Source: Nitrosomonas sp.
GTDB lineage: Bacteria > Pseudomonadota > Gammaproteobacteria > Burkholderiales > Nitrosomonadaceae
Length of the DNA stretch: 64,000 nucleotides
NCBI RefSeq assembly: GCF_019635155.1
Contig: NZ_JAHBZY010000007.1
Location: forward strand, 83,557-147,556
Direction: 5' to 3'
Shown here: piece after piece, positions 55,067-64,000 of the stretch
Position numbering within the stretch: the stretch's first letter is position 1
How the letters are laid out: every line of letters starts with the position of its first letter
Translations under genes and position numbers: made by a program
Notes under the pieces: generated by a model
The model's input: only the letters and a program-made list of their open reading frames with translations
What the model was told of the DNA's origin: nothing
Database searches by the model: none

Positions 55067-56296
55067 TCATTTCGCTGTAACCTTCAATTCATCCTGCACT
55101 CTTTGCTGCCAAACCTGTTGCCAGCCCGGCAGGTCAGCAGGCAATAACGGTTCGGAAATAAAATTTCCTTGCGCCATATCACAACCCGTTTGCCGTAAAA
55201 GCTCCCAATCATTCCGGTCTTCCACGCCTTCTGCGACGATATCCATCCCCAGTTGTTTACCCATCGCCAGACTGGCATCGTAAATCGCGCGCAAAGTATC
55301 GTCCTCCCATGCACGATGCACAAATCCCTGATCGATTTTCAGTTCGTTGAATGGAATATCACGCAGTTGCGCTAATGAGGAATGACCTGTCCCGAAATCA
55401 TCAATTGACAAATGAAAGCGTTTCAAGCGCAAACGCGTCAGAATCTCCAATGGCACGCGTGCATCCGCTCCCATTACTTGACTCTCGGTGATTTCAATCA
55501 CAATTTTTTGCGGCGGCAGATTATTCTCATTGACAAGATTCACCACCATGTCTTGAAAATCCAGAGAGGTCAGATTATCCATGGTGACATTGATCGATAC
55601 GCGCAATGTCTGGCCTTCCTGGTGCCATTTCCCGGCTTGCACAACCGCTTGAGTCAACACCAAACGTGTCAGATCATCAATCAGATTATTGTCTTCGGCG
55701 ATATGAATAAATTGATTCGGCGATACGACTCCGTCTTGCGGGTGGTGCCAACGCACCAACGTTTCGACTCCGATCACTTCACCACTGACAACCGACACCT
55801 TCGGTTGATAATAATTGACTAATTCCCGATTGGTAATGGCGGCTTGCACATCCTCAGCGCTATAAGTTTTGCTGTTAGAAATGGGTGAAGCCACTTCGCC
55901 GACGGTCAATTTTTGCAGAATTTCCGATAATTTACCGGGATCTACCGGTTTGTGCAAATAACCGAGCAACGGAATTTTATGCGCTTGCACCAGCTTTTCA
56001 GCCGTTCTCAGCATCCGTTCATCTTCACCGCTGACCAGAATCAACTTACCTCGATAATCGCGATCGACCAGATAACGGACAAACTCGATGCCATCCATAT
56101 CCGGCATATTCAGATCCAGCAAAATCAATTCCGGCCGCGTATCCGCTTGATCGATTTTTATTAAGGCATCGGAGCCGTTGTCACAGGTCGTGACCGTGGA
56201 ATAACCCAATTTTGCAAGCATCCGGGTTAGCAATTTAAGCATGAACGTGTCGTCATCCAGAATCAGGATTTTAATATTGGCGGGTCCCTGCATCAT
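55067..56296 (-). CDS. Response regulator with EAL domain (REC-EAL)
   Basis: A 409-residue protein. The receiver domain (about 8-125) has ILILDDD, LLDLNMPDMDG (phospho-Asp) and a Lys in GYLHKPVDP. The EAL domain (about 150-395) has GVETLVRWHHP, EITESQVMG, IDDFGTGHSSL and VAEGVEDRND; the EAL motif reads ETL, but the glutamate and other metal-binding residues remain. It likely degrades c-di-GMP on phosphorylation. No partner kinase is adjacent. Confidence 0.92.
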   Translation of the reverse strand: MMQGPANIKILILDDDTFMLKLLTRMLAKLGYSTVTTCDNGSDALIKIDQADTRPELILLDLNMPDMDGIEFVRYLVDRDYRGKLILVSGEDERMLRTAEKLVQAHKIPLLGYLHKPVDPGKLSEILQKLTVGEVASPISNSKTYSAEDVQAAITNRELVNYYQPKVSVVSGEVIGVETLVRWHHPQDGVVSPNQFIHIAEDNNLIDDLTRLVLTQAVVQAGKWHQEGQTLRVSINVTMDNLTSLDFQDMVVNLVNENNLPPQKIVIEITESQVMGADARVPLEILTRLRLKRFHLSIDDFGTGHSSLAQLRDIPFNELKIDQGFVHRAWEDDTLRAIYDASLAMGKQLGMDIVAEGVEDRNDWELLRQTGCDMAQGNFISEPLLPADLPGWQQVWQQRVQDELKVTAK

Positions 56297-56462
56297 TTAT
56301 TATTAGTTGATTATCAAAATTACGAATCGAGTATCACCACGACACGATTCACGAGATCATACACCGTGTAGAAAGAAAGTTGATAACTATCGGCTTTTAT
56401 CACGCTGAAAGACACAATAGGAAATCGCGCTTTAATGAAGAGCATCGTACTCAATCATCGGT

Positions 56463-57032
56463 TCAATCGTCGATCAACAAATGGCCAAGCAGTGCGAAAA
56501 TCCCGATAGCGATACCCGTAACGAATTGCGCATGCACCAGATAGGAAAACTTCTTCAACTCCACCGGCGAATAACGCAACGTCAGAAACATCCCGAAAAC
56601 ACCTTGCCAAATGACTAAACCCAGCAGCGCCGGAAAAAACAGTATATGGCTGTAACGCGGAAACCCCATCAGCGCAATGTGCAGCAAAATCACCGCCACA
56701 GCCGCGATCCCGAAGTAAATATGAGTACGATTCAGCCAAATCAACAAGCGATTCAAATACGTGGAATCCACCGGCGGCACATAATCCGGGAGCAGGCGCT
56801 GCGCCAATTTTCCTTGCCCCAGCAACAATTTGAGCAAAGTGCGGCAATAGATAAAGATTAACAGTGCTAAACCGGATTTTCCGAATACTTCACCAATTTC
56901 GGTTAGAAAGGTTTCGCGTTCTTCGGGAATCGGATGAAACGCGTAAGCGTAGAAAAAATATATCAACGAAATCAAACCGACGGTTACCGCATAAATCAGA
57001 ATATTGCGAATATTTTTTAACGATTGCTGCAT
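56463..57032 (-). CDS. Membrane protein with conserved histidines (possible heme-binding)
   Basis: A 189-residue protein with five hydrophobic segments, starting at LIYAVTVGLISLIYFFYAYA. His residues lie in or near membrane segments (RTHIYFGIAAV, ILLHIALMG, YLVHAQFVTG, ALLGHLLIDD), like cytochrome b561 or ferric reductase-type proteins. I do not assign a family. It stands between REC-EAL and a divergent acidic protein. Confidence 0.65.
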   Translation of the reverse strand: MQQSLKNIRNILIYAVTVGLISLIYFFYAYAFHPIPEERETFLTEIGEVFGKSGLALLIFIYCRTLLKLLLGQGKLAQRLLPDYVPPVDSTYLNRLLIWLNRTHIYFGIAAVAVILLHIALMGFPRYSHILFFPALLGLVIWQGVFGMFLTLRYSPVELKKFSYLVHAQFVTGIAIGIFALLGHLLIDD

Positions 57033-57208
57033 ATCAATAAAACGAACAAAATATTAATTAAAATGCCAAATATAACGGATTGCTGTTCATAAGTCCGTTT
57101 TTATTGATAAAGCTTGAAAATACCGGGAAAAACCATATTTTTTTAAGCGTTACATAGCAATGCAGTGTGATTCAATAACATCTCTTCAATAATATTGCAT
57201 GGAGGTTA

Positions 57209-57439
57209 ATGATGATCAAAGAACTATCATTTGACGATGACGACGGATTCTATCCCATCGATAATTTGACTGACGACGAAGAACTCATCGTCGAAGACAA
57301 AATTCCACGCGGGAAGCTTGCGAAAATCATTGACGAATATGAAACCGTCAAAGATGATTACGACGTTAGCGCCGATGTGGATATCGAGGTAGATGACGAT
57401 GATGATGATATGAGCATCGATACGCTAAGAATGCGTTAG
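57209..57439 (+). CDS. Small highly acidic protein
   Basis: A 76-residue protein with long Asp/Glu runs (DDDDGFYPIDNLTDDEELIV and VDIEVDDDDDDMSIDTLRMR). GGAGG lies 5 bp before the first of two ATG codons. It has no domain that I recognise and may be unstructured, binding a metal or a basic partner. Confidence 0.65.
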   Translation: MMIKELSFDDDDGFYPIDNLTDDEELIVEDKIPRGKLAKIIDEYETVKDDYDVSADVDIEVDDDDDDMSIDTLRMR

Positions 57440-57513
57440 TACTCAGACTCGGCATGTCATTGCCACTTACCAACGCAGCGTAACCATAAAACTGCGTCGT
57501 AAGGATTACCGCA

Positions 57514-58116
57514 ATGGCAAAAGATGTAAAAGTTATCGAGAAAACAGTTTGTTATCAAGGATTCTTCCGCTTGGAGAAATACCATCTCCGGCATCGGTTA
57601 TTCAACGGTGAATGGAGTCCTGTACTAACGCGGGAAATGTTCGAACGCGGCCATGCTGCAGCTGTGCTGCCCTATGATCCCGTCCGGGATGAAATCGTGT
57701 TGATCGAACAATTCCGGCCCGGTGCGATTGATGCACCCGGTGGCCCCTGGTTATTGGAAATCGTCGCCGGTATGATCGAAACCGGCGAAACCGCCGAAGC
57801 CGTGGTGAGGCGCGAAGGTATCGAAGAATCCGGCTGCATCATTACCGATTTGATTCCGCTTTACGATTTTCTAGTCAGCCCCGGCGGCACCACGGAGCGC
57901 ATCGCACTATTTTGCGGCCGCACGAATGCGGCCATCGCAAACGGCATCCACGGCGTCAGCGAAGAAGGCGAAGACATCAAAGTGCATGTCGTTGCTTTCG
58001 ATACCGCGATGACCTTACTAAAATCCGCAAAAATCACCGCCGCCAGCGCAATCATCGCGTTACAGTGGCTGGCGCTCAATCGCGACGACGTCAGAGCGCG
58101 CTGGCTTACCGGTTAA
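57514..58116 (+). CDS. nudF: ADP-ribose pyrophosphatase (Nudix)
   Basis: A 200-residue Nudix hydrolase. The Nudix box contains GMIETGETAEAVVRREGIEE with its Glu residues, although the usual REL is REG here. The N-terminal part (CYQGFFRLEKYHLRHRLFNG) and AAVLPYDPVRDEIVLIEQFR fit NudF. It cleaves ADP-ribose to AMP and ribose-5-phosphate. Confidence 0.9.
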   Translation: MAKDVKVIEKTVCYQGFFRLEKYHLRHRLFNGEWSPVLTREMFERGHAAAVLPYDPVRDEIVLIEQFRPGAIDAPGGPWLLEIVAGMIETGETAEAVVRREGIEESGCIITDLIPLYDFLVSPGGTTERIALFCGRTNAAIANGIHGVSEEGEDIKVHVVAFDTAMTLLKSAKITAASAIIALQWLALNRDDVRARWLTG

Positions 58117-58470
58117 TCCGGAATTTCTTCGTTTACTGGCAGAAGTCAAAAATCCACACCGATCGCGGCTTGCGCAATGAACAGCAATCCTACACGGTTA
58201 CGCTCCAATCGCTTCAAACAATAAAGAATTATCCGACAAAATATATTTCATCGTTAGCCGTAACAGTTTTTTGCTTTATCCGGGTTATTAACAGCCGGAT
58301 AAATATGATGATCGTTCATGAATACGCTATATTTTCCTTAAATGCTCAAAGATATCGATGTGAGACACGTGCTGTCATTACGAAATAGTATGATACTGAA
58401 TCTTAGTTCCAATGGCGGTTCTAAGATCGAAATCTCAACGAATTCGCATGACAGGAAAATTTATCGAATC

Positions 58471-58836
58471 ATGGAAAAATTTCACGCGCACATCTACTTT
58501 ACGGATAACGAAATCGAACTCGCACAGCAGGTCAGAAACGATTTAATTCGTGCAATTCCGCAATTAACCTACGTGGGGGAACTAATACCAAAACCGATCG
58601 GCCCGCATTCCAGGCCGATGTTTGAGATTCATATCCCTGCGGCAGAGATCGATCACATTGCTCCGGTCATCGATAAGAAACGGGCAGGGTTATCGGTATT
58701 GATTCATCCCGTCCAGGATGACGAATTGGCAGCGCATACGGTATTTGCGAGATGGCTCGGGGAAAAATTGGAGCTCGACTTAAATATCTTGAATCCAATC
58801 AAAGATACGCAGCGTATTAAACAAAGCGGCACTTAA
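58471..58836 (+). CDS. DOPA 4,5-dioxygenase-family protein
   Basis: A 121-residue protein of the small DOPA-like dioxygenase family: MEKFHAHIYFTDNEIELAQQ, HSRPMFEIHIPA and GLSVLIHPVQDDELAAHTVF. His residues of the metal site are present. In bacteria its true substrate is usually unknown. The frame extends to 58342, but MEKFHAHIYF is the normal N-terminus; ribosome-binding support is weak. Confidence 0.85.
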   Translation: MEKFHAHIYFTDNEIELAQQVRNDLIRAIPQLTYVGELIPKPIGPHSRPMFEIHIPAAEIDHIAPVIDKKRAGLSVLIHPVQDDELAAHTVFARWLGEKLELDLNILNPIKDTQRIKQSGT

Positions 58837-58876
58837 AGACTGTTTGCGGCGAAAATTTTATAAAGGTTCTTTTGTC

Positions 58877-60178
58877 TTAATAACCAACCTTCGCCATTTC
58901 CCGCCCGCGCTTCTCATCGACCGCCGCAAGAATCAGCAGGCCGACCACAAAAAAAACCAAAGTGCTGAGCAATGCCGCACGGTGATCGCCTGCCAGCAGA
59001 TAGACCAAGCCGCCGTACGTTAACGGTCCGATCATCGCGGACAATTTGGTCGCCAATCCCCACAAACCGAAAAACTCGCCCTGCCGCCCTTCCGGGGTGA
59101 ACTGCCCGACCAGCGCACGCCCGGCCGATTGCGCGCCGCCCAAGGCCGTGCCGATCAGATTGGCGGCGATCCAGAATAGAAATTCATCGGTGGCAACGTA
59201 CGCGCATAGGATCGCCGCGATCCAGATCAACAGGGTGATGGCAATGCAGCGTTTCGAACCGATGCGGTCCTGCAGGTGGCCGAACAGGAATGCGCCAATC
59301 GCGGCAGTGACATTGACCACCATAATCAAAATAATCGTATCTTGGGTTTGAAACCCCATCACTTCCTGCGCATACACCGCCGCCAACACGATGACGATGT
59401 AAATCCCGGCGTAGTAGATCGTCAATGACGCCAAAAAACGGAACAAATCGGTATGTTGCCGCGCCTGACGCCAGGTTACGCCCAGCCGCTGGAAACCGGC
59501 GCGGATTAATGACGCGCCAACGACGGTACCGGAAACGGTCGCGCGCTCGCGCAACCACAGCAACGTCGGCAACGCGGCGAAACCGAACAACGCCGCCACG
59601 ATCAGATTGGTCACCGGCACGTAGTCGGCGGCTTCCATGCCTTGCGCTTCGGCATAGGTGACATACGCCAGGCACAATACCAGCGACAGCAACCCGCCGA
59701 AATAGCCGAGCGCCCAACCGTAACCGGACAGCCGCCCCATCGTCTCCGGCGTGCTGATTTCCGGCAAAAACGCCGCGATCAGATTCTCGCCGCTGGAAAA
59801 CATAAACGTCGCCAGAATCACCAACCCCATCGCCAACGCGATGTCGCCCGGACCGGCGAAATACAACAGCGCGGTAAATACCACGCAACCGGCGGTAGTC
59901 ACCGCCAGAAAGCGTTTTTTCGCACCGGAATAATCGGCGATCGCGCCGATCACTGGCGCAGTGAGTAGCACCAAGCCGTTGGCTACCGCCATCGCCAATG
60001 TCCATAATAACGTGGCGTTACCACTGCCTTGTCCGGCGGCGATTACACCGACAAAAAACGCATTGAAAATAGCGGTCAGAATCACCGTGGTAAACCCGGA
60101 ATTGGCGAAATCGTACATGCACCACGCGAAACGCTCGCGGCGCGTGACGGGCTCGGTCGAATGAAAGGGTAATGCCAT
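58877..60178 (-). CDS. Major facilitator superfamily transporter (UMF1-like)
   Basis: A 433-residue carrier with about twelve hydrophobic helices. RRERFAWCMYDFANSGFTTV is the typical N-terminus of the UMF1 group (related to yeast Atg22). GHLQDRIGSKRCIAI is the loop 2-like motif. The substrate is unknown. The ATG at 60178 begins 7 bp after the fumC stop and suits the family; an upstream start at 60244 would lie inside fumC. Confidence 0.9.
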   Translation of the reverse strand: MALPFHSTEPVTRRERFAWCMYDFANSGFTTVILTAIFNAFFVGVIAAGQGSGNATLLWTLAMAVANGLVLLTAPVIGAIADYSGAKKRFLAVTTAGCVVFTALLYFAGPGDIALAMGLVILATFMFSSGENLIAAFLPEISTPETMGRLSGYGWALGYFGGLLSLVLCLAYVTYAEAQGMEAADYVPVTNLIVAALFGFAALPTLLWLRERATVSGTVVGASLIRAGFQRLGVTWRQARQHTDLFRFLASLTIYYAGIYIVIVLAAVYAQEVMGFQTQDTIILIMVVNVTAAIGAFLFGHLQDRIGSKRCIAITLLIWIAAILCAYVATDEFLFWIAANLIGTALGGAQSAGRALVGQFTPEGRQGEFFGLWGLATKLSAMIGPLTYGGLVYLLAGDHRAALLSTLVFFVVGLLILAAVDEKRGREMAKVGY

Positions 60179-60185
60179 TGTGCGG

Positions 60186-61571
<1,386 letters not shown>

Positions 61572-61636
61572 AGATAGTTACCTCATCAAATTAGATCATT
61601 GAATAAATTTGCCAACGAATCGCTGAATTACTATGA

Positions 61637-61776
61637 GAGACCTTTGCACGGTTACTACGCGGCACGATAATCGCGTTAAAAATTCGCGAAAAATGCTCAT
61701 TTACCCCGTGTAAACTCCTTTCTTCGCAAATTTTTCCCTTATTCTAGTACCGCTCATGACACCGTGCAAAGGTCTC
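61637..61776. mobile_element. 140-bp MITE, copy 2 (upstream of fumC)
   Basis: Perfect inverted ends, GAGACCTTTGCACGG and CCGTGCAAAGGTCTC, flanked by direct TATGA repeats on both sides, which is a clear target duplication. The sequence closely follows the copy at 9335-9475, with the same orientation and an internal hairpin. It lies between the mobile-mystery Fic gene and fumC. Confidence 0.9.
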
Positions 61777-61798
61777 TATGAGTTTATTATTCCAACAG

Positions 61799-62392
61799 CT
61801 AAGAACGCGCAAATATCAGGAGTAGCTTTATATCGTGATTGTCAGCGGCACGTAAGGCTTCAATATAGCGAGCGCGGGTTTCTCCGGCATCGACCAGATT
61901 GGCACGCCCCCATGTGAATGGCTCTTGTTCAAGCTGCTGAGCGAGAAGATCGCCTATAAGACGCGAGAAGCGTCCGTTTCCGTTGGGAAACGGATGGATT
62001 GCAACAAGACGGTGACTAAACCGCACCGCAATCTCATCGGGGGGATAAGTTTTATGTTCGATCCAGTAACAAGCATCGTCAATGGCTTGATGCATATCCA
62101 TTGTAATCCGATAGGCATCGGCACCAATGTTGCGGGCTGAGGTGCGATATCGCCCTGCCCAACGCCACACATCCCCAAACATGCGCTTGTGCAATTGGCG
62201 CAAGAAATTTTGATCAAGCACATCCCGCTTCTTGCGTGCGGCAGCCCAGCGCAACGCCTGACCGATGTTGATTTGCTCCGCTTCGTTGAGTTCGTGCCGC
62301 AACGTGATATAGGCAGGAATAAGCTGTTCACGCTCTTCGGCTGTCAGTGGGGTATTCGCATCATCGTCGTCGGTAAATAATGGATCTGGCAT
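61799..62392 (-). CDS. Mobile mystery protein B (Fic-domain protein)
   Basis: A 197-residue Fic-fold protein. The Fic motif reads HPFPNGNGRFSR: the catalytic His and GNGR are intact, but the usual acidic residue (D/E before GNGR) is Asn, as in the mobile mystery B family. Fic enzymes usually transfer AMP to proteins. It follows the HTH partner by 7 bp, forming a probable toxin-antitoxin-like pair, often found on mobile elements. Confidence 0.9.
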   Translation of the reverse strand: MPDPLFTDDDDANTPLTAEEREQLIPAYITLRHELNEAEQINIGQALRWAAARKKRDVLDQNFLRQLHKRMFGDVWRWAGRYRTSARNIGADAYRITMDMHQAIDDACYWIEHKTYPPDEIAVRFSHRLVAIHPFPNGNGRFSRLIGDLLAQQLEQEPFTWGRANLVDAGETRARYIEALRAADNHDIKLLLIFARS

Positions 62393-62399
62393 GACAATG

Positions 62400-62864
62400 C
62401 TACTTATCCTCCCATAACCCTTTTAGTGAGCCTGACAGGATAAGCTCGACCATGCGCCGCTGTTCATCGTCGAGATCGGATTTGAGCAAAGCTTGGTTTT
62501 CCAGTCGCATGGTGTGATCAAGCCGGGCAATGTCTTTGCGCGTTTTCTGGATAGCACGCTCACGCAGAATATCATCGAGCGGTTTCGTCGGCACGAAAGC
62601 ATACACAAAGGTACAATTCATTGCCTCGGCAGCTTCACGCAAGGTCTTGATCGTAGTTGCGCCCGTCACTTCCGCTTTTTCAATCACCGGAATACGTGAA
62701 GGGGAAGCATCCATACGCGCGGCAAGCTGGCGGGCCGTCATGCCGAGCGCTTCACGAATGGCCTTTATCCATCCCCGTGGCGGCGCAACAACCCCTGCCT
62801 CACGCAAGGGTGCGAGACGTCTCTCCAATTGTTTTCTGGCTAGCGATGCTTGGTCTTTGTTCAT
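62400..62864 (-). CDS. Mobile mystery protein A (HTH regulator)
   Basis: A 154-residue protein with an XRE-like HTH (about residues 35-85; ALGMTARQLAARMDASPSRI, VIEKAEVTGATTIKTL). The C-terminus has ILRERAIQKTRKDIARLDHT. It is always paired with mobile mystery B and presumably controls it. Palindromic AT-rich repeats cover its start codon. Confidence 0.9.
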   Translation of the reverse strand: MNKDQASLARKQLERRLAPLREAGVVAPPRGWIKAIREALGMTARQLAARMDASPSRIPVIEKAEVTGATTIKTLREAAEAMNCTFVYAFVPTKPLDDILRERAIQKTRKDIARLDHTMRLENQALLKSDLDDEQRRMVELILSGSLKGLWEDK

Positions 62865-62943
62865 ATTAATATGTCCATATTATCGATCATATTAATACAT
62901 AAATATGAACATATCAATAATTAATTGACATTAATATATGAAC
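62862..62943. promoter_or_regulatory. AT-rich palindromic operator cluster over the mobile mystery A start
   Basis: CATATTAATATG (62862-62873) is a perfect palindrome that includes the start codon. Related sites (CATATTAATA at 62889, CATTAATATATG near 62929, and several CATAT/ATATG half-sites) follow to 62943. A likely self-repression site for the HTH protein; inferred. Confidence 0.5.
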
Positions 62944-63056
62944 AAAATTAGATAACAAACGAGATCTGATCCTTTCTTGGAATCGGTTTTATGCTTGACT
63001 TTAAACAACTAATGGGTAATTCTTAGCTATTAACGTAGAATCGAGAGGAAATCTCT

Positions 63057-63242
63057 ATGCAAACAGCCAAACAATCAGCAAAACAAATTATCGATCAAGT
63101 ATCAGATCAGGCAAGCTGGGATGACATCATGTATGAGCTTTATGTGAAGCAAAAAATTGAAAAAGGGCTCAAGGCGGTTGAAGATGGATTTACCGTGCCC
63201 CATGAAGAAGCAAAAAAACGGCTGCTAGGTAATGCAGATTAG
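63057..63242 (+). CDS. Antitoxin-like protein (ParD/RelB-type small partner)
   Basis: A 61-residue acidic protein (KQIIDQVSDQASWDDIMYEL, KQKIEKGLKAVEDGFTVPHE, EAKKRLLG), similar to small antitoxins that precede ParE/RelE toxins. GAGAGGA lies about 8 bp before the ATG. Its stop overlaps the start of the toxin remnant. The name of the antitoxin family is not certain. Confidence 0.75.
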   Translation: MQTAKQSAKQIIDQVSDQASWDDIMYELYVKQKIEKGLKAVEDGFTVPHEEAKKRLLGNAD

Positions 63243-63411
63243 ATGGACCGAATTGGCATTAGATGATCTGGTAGCCATTCAATCTTACATTTCCAAGGAT
63301 TCTATACTTTACGCCAAGCAATTTATTGAACAGATCTTCAATACAGTCAATCGCCTGAAGGACTTTCCCGAAATCGGGCGACGCGTACCAGCGTGTAGGG
63401 TGGATAAGTGA
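63232..63411 (+). pseudogene. RelE/ParE-family toxin, truncated by a hairpin element
   Basis: The ATG at 63232 overlaps the antitoxin stop. The first ~54 residues (MQIRWTELALDDLVAIQSYI, QIFNTVNRLKDFPEIGRRVP) match a ParE/RelE toxin of normally about 95 residues. From 63395 the sequence is that of a repeat element, which adds CRVDK and a stop. The C-terminal RNase- or gyrase-contacting part is missing and is not found downstream, so this copy is inactive. Confidence 0.88.
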
Positions 63412-63484
63412 AACGCCATCCACCGAGATCTCAGGCGATCATCGCAGCAATACCTGTGGATGGCGCTACGCTTATCCACCCTAC
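63395..63484. mobile_element. Hairpin repeat (REP/MITE-like) inserted in the toxin gene
   Basis: GTAGGGTGGATAAG...CGCCATCCACC at the left and GTGGATGGCG...CTTATCCACCCTAC at the right are long inverses, giving a 29-bp interrupted stem. A second hairpin, GTTGGGG...CCCCAAC (63493-63517), follows. Sequences of this kind recur in intergenic regions of many bacteria. It cuts the ParE-like gene. Confidence 0.8.
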
Positions 63485-63517
63485 TTGCTGATGTTGGGGT
63501 TCGTACCTCACCCCAAC

Positions 63518-63764
63518 CTTGTATATTAACCCCGACAAGAAAATTGTATTAGAGTAATGCCAATTTCTGGGGAAGCCGACCCAACCTTAAGCTCTGAGCT
63601 TGTACGTAGAAAGGCTCCCCGCCCTCGTCATCCATATCGCGGAGTATCCAAGGTCTGTAAGCTTAGCTTCTGAACCTGAATTTGCAAGGAAGATAGATGA
63701 AGTGCCAGGGTCAGGGAAACCAGAAAGCATGATAATAACAAAAATGATTTCGAGGTGATAATCA
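63518..63764. other. Upstream region of the IS110-type element
   Basis: No gene. GGGGAAGCC, a variable middle, then GGCTCCCC resemble the 5' region of IS110/IS1111 elements. The left end of the IS probably lies near 63540-63600 but no boundary is clear. Confidence 0.4.
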
Positions 63765-63947
63765 ATGAATCATATTGGTATTGATGTTTCAGGTAAAGCA
63801 TTGAGTGTGGTGGTCAGTGTTAATGGTAAGCATCGAAAAGCACAGCCGTATGAGAATGCACCGGAAGATCATAAACGCTTAGTTGCTTTGATTCAAAAAT
63901 TGTAGGGTGAAAGCACCGTGTGTATGGAAGCGACAGGCATGCATCAC
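63765..63947 (+). pseudogene. IS110-family transposase, N-terminal remnant
   Basis: MNHIGIDVSGKALSVVVSVN and FE-like ENAPEDHKRLVALIQKL match the DEDD-type IS110 transposase start. An in-frame TAG at 63903 breaks it; the same frame continues GESTVCMEATGMHH, the next conserved segment. At 63948 the sequence turns into the end of an IS3-type element. The gene is thus both point-mutated and interrupted. Confidence 0.85.
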
Positions 63948-64000
63948 TGAATCGCCCCGGGTTTTCCGGAGATAAAATGATTTGAGAGGAGGGAAAGATG
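63948..64000 (+). mobile_element. IS3-family element, left end (continues outside window)
   Basis: TGAATCGCCCCGGGTTTTCC resembles the terminal repeat of IS3-type elements. AGGAGGG then precedes an ATG at 63998, as expected for orfA. Only the first 53 bases are in the window, so the identity rests on the end sequence and layout. Confidence 0.6.

Noticed and set aside
59184-60005. 273-codon frame overlapping the MFS transporter
   Set aside because: Same-strand alternative frame of a GC-rich gene; Arg-rich, no hydrophobic helices or domain.

Overview
The window reads as chromosome of a betaproteobacterium, most likely a Nitrosomonas-like member of the Nitrosomonadaceae. This is inferred from gene order (gmk-rpoZ-spoT, argS-SPOR-dsbA, a CcsA-like gene divergent from ffh, nadD-rsfS-rlmH-maf-rng), from homodimeric AceE, from the SAH riboswitch before ahcY, and from protein resemblance recalled from memory. 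No ammonia-oxidation gene is present, so the genus is not proven.

Layout. 1-1311: the C-terminal end of a secreted RTX calcium-binding protein. 1321-15024, all on the minus strand: rng, maf, rlmH, rsfS, nadD; pyruvate dehydrogenase E2 and E1 (aceF, aceE); folD; a two-TM protein; and the methyl cycle metK, SAH riboswitch, ahcY, metF. 15300-18037: an EpsL-type outer-membrane protein overlapping a WcaJ/EpsB-type sugar transferase. 18143-20866: a large DUF4062-STAND ATPase-FGE-fold protein. 21106-25663: a PQQ-type sugar dehydrogenase and a four-PAS GGDEF-EAL protein.

26027-37755: an approximately 11.7 kb integrative element next to tRNA-Leu(CAG). It has a tyrosine integrase broken by one frameshift, matching integrase-arm-type repeats at both ends, a short att-like direct repeat, an HTH gene, HicAB, PepSY-like and DUF3579 cargo, and a compact right-hand module (AlpA-like regulator, three unknown proteins, a DUF927 helicase/primase, a Cys-rich protein). 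Two large inverted clusters of the octamer GTTCCGAC sit near its ends.

37743-61571: core chromosome. tRNA-Leu, rnr, rlmB, argS, a SPOR protein, dsbA, an HDOD-GAF protein, gmk, rpoZ, spoT, a CcsA-like protein, ffh, dut, coaBC, radC, rpmB, rpmG, a REC-EAL protein, small unknowns, an ADP-ribose pyrophosphatase, an MFS transporter and fumC.

61637-64000: a degraded mobile region. It holds a MITE, a mobile-mystery A/B pair (HTH plus Fic), a ParDE-like pair whose toxin is cut by a hairpin element, and an IS110-type transposase remnant interrupted by the start of an IS3-type element.

Themes. Two copies of one 140-bp MITE lie immediately upstream of central-carbon genes (aceE and fumC), and one supplies the folD stop codon. 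A second inverted-repeat element lies between aceE and aceF. The one-carbon and methyl-cycle genes are grouped and partly under SAH control. Least explained are the STAND-FGE protein, the octamer clusters and DUF927 module of the element, and a duplicated structured leader inside the element.
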